The notes beneath the pieces were generated by a model. It was not told where the DNA came from, did not search any database, and saw only the letters and a list, made by a program, of their open reading frames with translations. A DNA stretch of 10,522 bases from contig JAPLOT010000084.1 in the NCBI GenBank assembly GCA_026400595.1, forward strand, positions 1 through 10,522, read 5' to 3'. Below are positions 5,726 to 10,522 of the stretch, piece after piece. Position 1 is the stretch's first letter; each line of letters opens with the position of its first letter. The position numbers were made by a program, and so were the translations under genes. Source of the DNA: Alphaproteobacteria bacterium. GTDB lineage: Bacteria; Pseudomonadota; Alphaproteobacteria; Rhizobiales; Aestuariivirgaceae.

Positions 5726-7804
5726 ATGGACGGATTTCTGGGCGAGTGGCTGAACCTGCTGCTGCGCTGGGGTCACATGATCGCGGGCATCGCCTGGATC
5801 GGCACGTCCTTCTATTTCGTCGCTCTCGACTTCTCGCTGAAGAAGCCGGCCGGCCTGCCAGCGGGTGTCGGCGGCGAGGCCTGGGAGGTCCATGGCGGCG
5901 GCTTCTATCACGTGCAGAAGTATCTCTCGGCGCCCGCCCGTCTTCCATCCCATCTCATCTGGTTCAAGTGGGAGGCCTACCTCACCTGGGTCACCGGCTT
6001 CCTGCTGCTCGTCGTTCAGTACTATTTTCAGGCCTCGGCCTATCTGATCGATCCCGCCGTCATGGCGCTCGCGCCCTGGCAGGCCATTGCGATCTCCGCC
6101 GTCTCGATCGTTGCCGGATGGGCGATCTACGACGCGCTGTGCCGCTCACCCCTCGGTCGCAACACCACGGCGCTCGCAGCCTGCGTCTTCGCGCTGGTTC
6201 TGGGATCTGCCTTCCTTTTCACCCATGTGTTTTCCGGACGTGGCGCCTTCATCCAGACCGGCGTGGTGGTGGGCACCATCATGGCCGCCAATGTCTTCAT
6301 GGTGATCATCCCCAACCAGCGCAAGATCACCGCGGCCCTGATCCGCGGCGAGACGCCCGATCCGCGCCTCGGCGCCATCGGCAAGCAGCGGTCGCTCCAC
6401 AATACGTATCTCACCTTGCCTGTCCTGCTCATGATGATCAGCAACCACTTCGCCATGCTGACGGATGCGCCCCGGGCCTGGCTGTTGCTGGGCCTTGTCT
6501 TTGTCGGCGGCGCGGCGCTGCGGCATTTCCTGGTACGCCACGAAGTGGGCGATCCCTTGGGCAAGATCGCCTGGACTCTTCCGGTCATCTTCGTGGCGCT
6601 GGGCCTCGCCTGGTATCTGTCGCGTGCACCGCTCCTGTCGCTCGACTGGGCCAATCTGCTCATCCGCTGGGGCCACATGATCGCGGGCATCGCCTGGATC
6701 GGTACCTCCTTCTATTTCGTCGCGCTGGATTTCTCGCTGCGCAAGCACGACGCGCTGCCGAAGGGCGTGGCCGGCGAGGCCTGGGAGGTCCATGGCGGCG
6801 GCTTCTATCACGTGCGCAAGTATCTGAGCGCGCCAGAGACGCTGCCGAAGGACCTGATCTGGTTCAAGTGGGAGGCCTATCTCACCTGGGTCACCGGATT
6901 CCTGCTGCTTGTCGTGCTCTACTACTTCCAGGCGGAGACCTATCTGATCGATCCGGCGGTCATGCCGCTCACCCGCTGGCAAGCGATCGGAATCTCCGTT
7001 GGGAGTCTGGTCGCAGGCTGGCTGGCCTATAGCGCGCTCTGCCGCTCGCCGCTGGGCCGCAACACCGGTCTGCTCGGCACGCTCGTCTTCGCGCTCATCC
7101 TCTTCGCGGCCTGGTTCTACGTACATGTCTTCTCGGGGCGTGGCGCCTTCATCCATGTCGGCGCGCTGATCGGCACCCTCATGGCGGCCAACGTCTTCAT
7201 GGTGATCATTCCCAACCAGCGCAGAATCACCGCTGCGCTGCTCAAGGGCGAGACGCCGGACCCGCGCCTCGGCGTCATCGGCAAGCAACGCTCGCTGCAC
7301 AATACCTATCTCACGCTGCCGGTTCTGCTGATGATGATCAGCAACCACTACCCGATGATCACCGACCATGCCCAGGCCTGGATCCTTGCGGGGCTCGTGG
7401 TTCTGGGCGGCGCCCTGCTGCGTCACTTCCTGGTGCGCATCGAAGTGGGCGACAGGCAGGCCGAGATCGCCTGGACCTTGCCGCTGATCGGTCTTGCTTT
7501 GGCGGCCGCCCTCTTCATGACCCAGCCCGAAGTGCGGCCGGTCTTCGAAGGCGAAGTGGCAGACGCCGAGGCGCTCGCCATTGTGCAGGCGCGTTGTGCG
7601 ACCTGCCACGCGGCCGTGCCCACCGATCCCACCATCAAGGCGCCGCCCAAGGGCATCGCGCTCGATACGCTGGAAAAACTGAAGCGCTATGCCGCACAGG
7701 TCGAAACCCAGTCGGTCAAGAACAAGGCCATGCCGCTTGGCAACAAGACCGGTATGCTGCCCGAGGAACGCGCCAAGCTCGGCGCATGGATTGCACGCCA
7801 ATGA
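5726..7804 (+). CDS. puuD: PuuD-family membrane urate oxidase with tandem-duplicated urate-oxidase domain and one C-terminal cytochrome c domain
   Basis: This is a 692-residue inner-membrane protein. PuuD oxidises urate to 5-hydroxyisourate and passes electrons to its own cytochrome c domain instead of making hydrogen peroxide. Here the membrane domain (Urate_ox_N, PF06181) occurs twice: residues about 8-297 and 308-597, aligned with no gaps at a 300-residue offset and about 75% identical by hand count. Each copy has about eight hydrophobic segments; in copy 1 these lie near 8-35, 84-104, 119-139, 149-168, 176-197, 228-244, 252-266 and 282-301. Histidines 17, 56, 62, 167, 225, 241 and 267 all recur at +300, as do RWGHMIAGIAWIG, EVHGGGFYH, FSGRGAFI, IIPNQR and SLHNTYLTLP. 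The single c-type heme site is CATCH (Cys624, Cys627, His628), with Met669 as probable axial ligand. Ordinary family members have one membrane domain and one heme domain in roughly 400 residues, so this is an unusual architecture. The stop overlaps uraD in an ATGA. Confidence 0.92.
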   Translation: MDGFLGEWLNLLLRWGHMIAGIAWIGTSFYFVALDFSLKKPAGLPAGVGGEAWEVHGGGFYHVQKYLSAPARLPSHLIWFKWEAYLTWVTGFLLLVVQYYFQASAYLIDPAVMALAPWQAIAISAVSIVAGWAIYDALCRSPLGRNTTALAACVFALVLGSAFLFTHVFSGRGAFIQTGVVVGTIMAANVFMVIIPNQRKITAALIRGETPDPRLGAIGKQRSLHNTYLTLPVLLMMISNHFAMLTDAPRAWLLLGLVFVGGAALRHFLVRHEVGDPLGKIAWTLPVIFVALGLAWYLSRAPLLSLDWANLLIRWGHMIAGIAWIGTSFYFVALDFSLRKHDALPKGVAGEAWEVHGGGFYHVRKYLSAPETLPKDLIWFKWEAYLTWVTGFLLLVVLYYFQAETYLIDPAVMPLTRWQAIGISVGSLVAGWLAYSALCRSPLGRNTGLLGTLVFALILFAAWFYVHVFSGRGAFIHVGALIGTLMAANVFMVIIPNQRRITAALLKGETPDPRLGVIGKQRSLHNTYLTLPVLLMMISNHYPMITDHAQAWILAGLVVLGGALLRHFLVRIEVGDRQAEIAWTLPLIGLALAAALFMTQPEVRPVFEGEVADAEALAIVQARCATCHAAVPTDPTIKAPPKGIALDTLEKLKRYAAQVETQSVKNKAMPLGNKTGMLPEERAKLGAWIARQ
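5747..6616 (+). repeat. Intragenic tandem repeat, copy 1 (urate-oxidase membrane domain A)
   Basis: First unit of the coding duplication inside the puuD-like gene. It aligns base for base with 6647-7516 at an offset of exactly 900 and needs no insertion or deletion. Similarity is uneven: about 90% of bases agree around 5761-5820, falling in the segment near 6181-6240 and fading after about 6600. Many differences are at third codon positions. Confidence 0.95.
6647..7516 (+). repeat. Intragenic tandem repeat, copy 2 (urate-oxidase membrane domain B)
   Basis: Second unit of the duplication, directly followed by the cytochrome c region. The short linker between units (around 6617-6646, residues about 298-307) has no heme motif, so a cytochrome c domain that might once have followed copy 1 is absent. 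Copy 2 differs from copy 1 mostly inside hydrophobic helices and in one loop (residues about 340-345 versus 40-45), while the histidine-bearing motifs are unchanged. Confidence 0.95.
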
Positions 7805-8298
7805 TGACAATCGCAGATGTGAATGCCCTGGCCCCCGTGGACTTCGTCGCGCGCTTCGGCGACGTGGCGGAACACTCGCCCTGGGTGGCGCGCGAAGCCT
7901 TTGCCCAGCGCCCGTTCGAAGAGCGCGTCGCAGTGGTCGAAGCCTTCGCCACGGCGCTGAAGTCCGCCAACCCGGATGCCCAGCGGGCCTTGATCCGGGC
8001 GCACCCCGATCTCGCGACGAAGGCCAGGCTGACGGAGGACAGCTCCCGCGAGCAGGCGGGCGCCGGTCTCGCCGCGCTGTCGGAGGAGGAACTCGCAAGC
8101 TTCACCACGCTCAATGCCGCCTACAAGAGTAAGTTTGGCTTTCCCTTCATCTTCGCGGTCAAGGGCGCGACCAAGCAGATGATCCTTGCGGCCTTCGAGG
8201 AGCGGATCTCGCATTCGCCGGAGGCGGAATTCGCGACAGCCATCGCGCAGATTTGCCGCATCTTCCGTTTCCGCATCGAAGACAGGGTGGCCGCATGA
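7801..8298 (+). CDS. uraD: 2-oxo-4-hydroxy-4-carboxy-5-ureidoimidazoline (OHCU) decarboxylase
   Basis: A 165-residue cytoplasmic enzyme that converts OHCU to S-allantoin, the last step of the uricolytic branch. It carries the family signature AHPDLA with the catalytic His68, the following SSREQ segment (about 81-85), the hydrophobic FGFPFI near residue 120 that shapes the active site, and a C-terminal IAQICRIFRFRIEDR helix. Length is normal for a single-domain UraD with no fused HIU hydrolase. Two in-frame ATGs (7801 and 7804) are adjacent; 7801 makes an ATGA with the puuD stop and is preferred, implying translational coupling because no strong Shine-Dalgarno sequence is visible. The longer open frame reaching back into puuD is not part of the protein. 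Its stop overlaps guaD by an ATGA. Confidence 0.95.
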   Translation: MMTIADVNALAPVDFVARFGDVAEHSPWVAREAFAQRPFEERVAVVEAFATALKSANPDAQRALIRAHPDLATKARLTEDSSREQAGAGLAALSEEELASFTTLNAAYKSKFGFPFIFAVKGATKQMILAAFEERISHSPEAEFATAIAQICRIFRFRIEDRVAA

Positions 8299-9584
8299 CG
8301 CGCGTGATCCGCGGCCAGACGCTGAGCTTCGGGGTTTCGCCAGGCGAGGTCCGACATGAGGCGAAGGGCGCCATCGTCATCGGCGACGACGGCTGCATCC
8401 TCTGGGCCGGGCCGGCATCGCTGCTGCCGCAGGGCTTCCGCCCGGCGCCGGTCGACGACTACGGCGACTGCATCGTCATGCCGGGTTTCGTCGACGCGCA
8501 CATCCATTTCCCGCAGTGCCGCATGCTGGCCGCGCCCGGCAAGGACCTGCTCGACTGGCTGAGCCGCTTCACCTTCCCGGAAGAAAGCCGCTATGCCGAT
8601 GGCGGCTATGCCGCTGCCATGGCCCAACTCTTCCTCGACCGCCTCGCCGCTCATGGCACGACATCGGCCATGGCCTTCTGTTCGGTGCACAAGGCCTGCG
8701 CCGAGGCGCTCTTCGCGGCCGCAGTTTCGCGCAACATGGCGCTGGTCACCGGCAAGACGATGATGGATCGCAATGCCATTCCGGCGGTTCAGGACGATCC
8801 CGAAACAGGCGCTCGCGAAAGCGCGGAGCTCTATCGCACCTGGCACGGCAAGGGGCGGCTCCGCTATGCGGTGACGCCGCGCTTCGCCGTAACGTCGAGC
8901 GAGGCGCAGCTTCGCGTCTCGGGCGAATTGCTGCAGTCGCTCGACGGCGTGCTGATGCAGACGCATCTGTCGGAAAGCCCCGGCGAGATCGCACTGGTGC
9001 GCGAACTCTTCCCCAGCGCGCGCGACTATACCGATGTCTATGATCGCTTCGGCCTGCTCGGGCCGCATAGCTTTTTCGCACATGGCATTCACCTGTCGGA
9101 AGCGGAATGCGCGCGCCTGTCCGAGAGCGGGTCGACCGTGGTCCATTGCCCGACGTCCAACAATTTCCTCGGCTCCGGCCTCATGCGCATGGCCTATCTG
9201 CGCGAGGCCCGGCGGCCGGTCCATGTCGGACTTGCCACCGATGTTGGCGGAGGCACGACCTACTCGATGCTCGCGACACTGGGCGAGACCTACAAGGTCC
9301 AGATGCTCACGGGTTACAAGCCCAGTGCACTTGAGCTGTTCCGCATGGCAACCATGGGCAATGCCGAACGCCTGAGGCTATCGGATACCGGCGCCATCGA
9401 GGTTGGCTGGCATGCCGATCTCGTCGTGCTGGACCCTTGTGCCACGCCGGTCCTTGCCAGCCGCCACGAACTCTCAAGTTCGCTTGAGGACGTGCTCTTT
9501 GCCTTGATGATTCTGGGCGACGACCGGGCGGTGCGCGCCACCTACGTCGCCGGACGCAAGTTGCACGAACGTGTCACGCAATGA
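8295..9584 (+). CDS. guaD: Guanine deaminase
   Basis: A 429-residue zinc amidohydrolase that hydrolyses guanine to xanthine and ammonia, feeding xanthine dehydrogenase. The motifs are diagnostic: PGFVDAHIHFPQ with zinc ligands His69 and His71, FPEESRY, QTHLSES with His224 and the proton-shuttling Glu227, FAHGIHL with His263, HCPTSNNFLGSG, and ATDVGGGTTYSML with Asp316. The HxH...H...H...D set is complete, so the enzyme should be active. The start at 8295 is chosen from the ATGA overlap with uraD and a GGGTGG tract just upstream; the open frame extends 14 codons further but would sit inside uraD. The final 11 bases overlap the converging hydratase gene on the other strand. Adenine or other deaminase activities are less likely because the guanine-deaminase motif set is specific. 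Confidence 0.95.
   Translation: MTRVIRGQTLSFGVSPGEVRHEAKGAIVIGDDGCILWAGPASLLPQGFRPAPVDDYGDCIVMPGFVDAHIHFPQCRMLAAPGKDLLDWLSRFTFPEESRYADGGYAAAMAQLFLDRLAAHGTTSAMAFCSVHKACAEALFAAAVSRNMALVTGKTMMDRNAIPAVQDDPETGARESAELYRTWHGKGRLRYAVTPRFAVTSSEAQLRVSGELLQSLDGVLMQTHLSESPGEIALVRELFPSARDYTDVYDRFGLLGPHSFFAHGIHLSEAECARLSESGSTVVHCPTSNNFLGSGLMRMAYLREARRPVHVGLATDVGGGTTYSMLATLGETYKVQMLTGYKPSALELFRMATMGNAERLRLSDTGAIEVGWHADLVVLDPCATPVLASRHELSSSLEDVLFALMILGDDRAVRATYVAGRKLHERVTQ
9574..9584. other. Tail-to-tail overlap of guaD and the hydratase gene
   Basis: The guaD stop TGA (9582-9584, plus strand) and the hydratase stop (TCA on the plus strand, 9574-9576) interlock, so the two converging genes share 11 bases. 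There is no room for a separate bidirectional terminator between them. Transcription of each operon must end inside the other gene or run on as antisense RNA. Confidence 0.9.
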
Positions 9585-10350
9585 CAGCGCCGATCTTGCC
9601 CAGCTCGCCATAGTCGATCTCGATGCGGTCTCCGGGTACGATGGCCATTGGCACGATGCAGGTGCCGGTGGTGACGAACTGGCCGGCCTTCACGCCGCCG
9701 CAATGGCGCGCGGCCTCGTTGACGAACCAGGTCAGCGCAAGGCGCGGATCGCCCAGTACGGCCGCGCCGCTTCCCTCGGCGACTTTCTCGCCGTTGCGCC
9801 AGCCGGAAACACGATGCGCCGCGAGATCGAGGTTGCGCCACCCCTCGGCGAGGGCAGGGCCCAGCACCAGCCAGCAGGCGCAGGCGGTGTCGGCGATGAG
9901 CGACGGCGCACCGACCTTTGTGAAGTCAGCGTAGCGGCTGTCCGGCACTTCGATGGAGAGATGGAGCGCCGCCACGGCGTCCATGGCCTCGTCGAGGCTG
10001 TAGTCCTGGCCGCGCGGCGGCAGGTTGCGCGAGAAGGCGAAGGCAAACTCCGCCTCGGCCACCTTCATGATGTTGTCGCCAAGCGGGACCTCCGCGCCGG
10101 CCGCCAGCAGCCGCTTCCCGAAGATGCGTCCGATCAGAGGCCCGTCCACGTTGATGTGCTTCTGGCCGGCGGTACTGGTGGCGGCGATCTTCCACCCGGC
10201 AACCCGGTCGCCGGTCAGTCCGGCGAGGCGTGCGGCGACTTCATAACCTCCGGCGCGGTTCGCCGGCCGAACGGCCTCGGGCAGGGCGGCAATCCGCGTC
10301 GAGGCCCTCCAGTTCCTGAGCAGCATCACTTCGGCCGGTTCGAGAGTCAT
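9574..10350 (-). CDS. 2-keto-4-pentenoate hydratase / fumarylacetoacetate hydrolase superfamily protein
   Basis: A 258-residue protein resembling MhpD-type hydratases, metal-dependent enzymes that add water to or cleave 2-keto acids made during catabolism. The landmarks are GWKIAATSTAGQKHINVDGP (about 52-71), a Glu99-x-Glu101 pair in AEAEFAF and Glu134 in SIEVPDSRY, matching the three acidic metal ligands of the family, and the C-terminal FVTTGTC and PGDRIEIDYGELG segments. The start at 10350 (MTLEPAE) has GGTGAGG just upstream and follows the acyl-CoA dehydrogenase stop by 7 bases; a longer reading to 10383 would overlap that gene. It forms a minus-strand operon with that dehydrogenase and has no obvious link to purines. 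The substrate cannot be assigned; oxaloacetate decarboxylase or acylpyruvate hydrolase activity is possible in this superfamily. Confidence 0.85.
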   Translation of the reverse strand: MTLEPAEVMLLRNWRASTRIAALPEAVRPANRAGGYEVAARLAGLTGDRVAGWKIAATSTAGQKHINVDGPLIGRIFGKRLLAAGAEVPLGDNIMKVAEAEFAFAFSRNLPPRGQDYSLDEAMDAVAALHLSIEVPDSRYADFTKVGAPSLIADTACACWLVLGPALAEGWRNLDLAAHRVSGWRNGEKVAEGSGAAVLGDPRLALTWFVNEAARHCGGVKAGQFVTTGTCIVPMAIVPGDRIEIDYGELGKIGAVIA

Positions 10351-10357
10351 GGCCGCC

Positions 10358-10522
10358 TCACCCGATGGTCGCGGCAAGGCCACGCTTCAGCAGCGATCGC
10401 GCGATGATCAGCCGCTGGATCTCGCTGGTGCCTTCCCAGATCCGGTCGACACGCAGTTCCCGGTAGAAGCGCTCGGCCACATTCTCGCGCATGTAGCCGC
10501 GGCCACCGAAGATCTGCACCGC
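10358..10522 (-). CDS. Acyl-CoA dehydrogenase (C-terminal 54 residues; 5' part outside window)
   Basis: The C-terminal end of an FAD-dependent acyl-CoA dehydrogenase, translated from the complementary strand; the gene continues past the window edge. The visible sequence contains QIFGGRGYMRE, ERFYRELRVDRIWEGTSEIQ and LIIARSLLKRG, which are the highly conserved final helices of the family: the GGxGY and (I/W)EGTSEIQ segments contact FAD and shape the active site. It is the upstream gene of a minus-strand pair with the hydratase, 7 bases away, suggesting joint transcription in a fatty-acid, branched-chain or aromatic acyl-CoA degradation route. The acyl chain specificity cannot be told from this fragment. 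Confidence 0.92.
   Translation of the reverse strand, partial: AVQIFGGRGYMRENVAERFYRELRVDRIWEGTSEIQRLIIARSLLKRGLAATIG

Noticed and set aside
5747..7516. The 900-base repeat as an assembly or sequencing artefact
   Set aside because: The copies differ at many sites, including third codon positions and about 25% of residues, while keeping frame and length; a collapsed or duplicated read error would give near-identical copies. Resequencing would still be worthwhile.
6146..8098. Minus-strand open frame of 650 codons opposite the urate oxidase gene
   Set aside because: A shadow frame: its composition (rich in R, H, D, E, Q) and internal repetition simply reflect the duplicated puuD-like gene on the plus strand.
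9571..10407. Plus-strand open frame of 278 codons opposite the hydratase
   Set aside because: The minus-strand reading has clear FAA-hydrolase/MhpD metal-ligand motifs; the plus-strand reading has none.

Overview
The window is GC-rich and densely packed. It reads as part of a purine-catabolism operon from an alphaproteobacterium, probably Hyphomicrobiales/Rhizobiales-like. That placement rests on codon bias, on the xanthine dehydrogenase/XdhC/BMP-transporter gene order, and on the use of a membrane cytochrome-c urate oxidase (PuuD); I could not test it by database search.

Plus strand, 1-9584, is one continuous co-directional run. It starts with the 3' end of the molybdopterin subunit of xanthine dehydrogenase (xdhB, 1-222), then xdhC (219-1070), a complete BMP-type ABC importer (double ATPase 1067-2614, permeases 2598-3677 and 3682-4557, periplasmic binding protein 4584-5654), a urate oxidase of the PuuD family (5726-7804), OHCU decarboxylase uraD (7801-8298) and guanine deaminase guaD (8295-9584). 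Four junctions are 4-base ATGA stop/start overlaps and one is a 17-base overlap. The only gaps are 4 bases, 26 bases (with a strong ribosome binding site) and 71 bases (with a GC-rich hairpin). Read as a pathway: the importer probably brings in a purine base or nucleoside, GuaD turns guanine into xanthine, xanthine dehydrogenase (matured by XdhC) makes urate, PuuD oxidises urate to 5-hydroxyisourate in the membrane, and UraD decarboxylates OHCU to S-allantoin. The intermediate enzyme, HIU hydrolase, is absent from the window, as are allantoinase and allantoicase.

The standout feature is the PuuD-like protein. Its eight-helix urate-oxidase membrane domain is present twice in tandem in one 692-residue chain. 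The two copies align without gaps at a period of exactly 900 bases (300 residues), with about 75% residue identity by hand count, and are followed by a single cytochrome c domain (CATCH). Each of the seven histidines I tracked is retained in both copies. The ordinary family member, as I know it, has one membrane domain plus one cytochrome c domain.

Minus strand, 9574-10522, holds a different, converging operon: the C-terminal end of an acyl-CoA dehydrogenase (10358-10522, cut by the window edge) followed 7 bases later by a hydratase of the 2-keto-4-pentenoate hydratase/fumarylacetoacetate hydrolase superfamily (9574-10350). The hydratase and guaD overlap tail to tail by 11 bases. I found no RNA genes, CRISPR arrays, insertion sequences or regulator genes, and no stretch above 300 bases lacks a gene.
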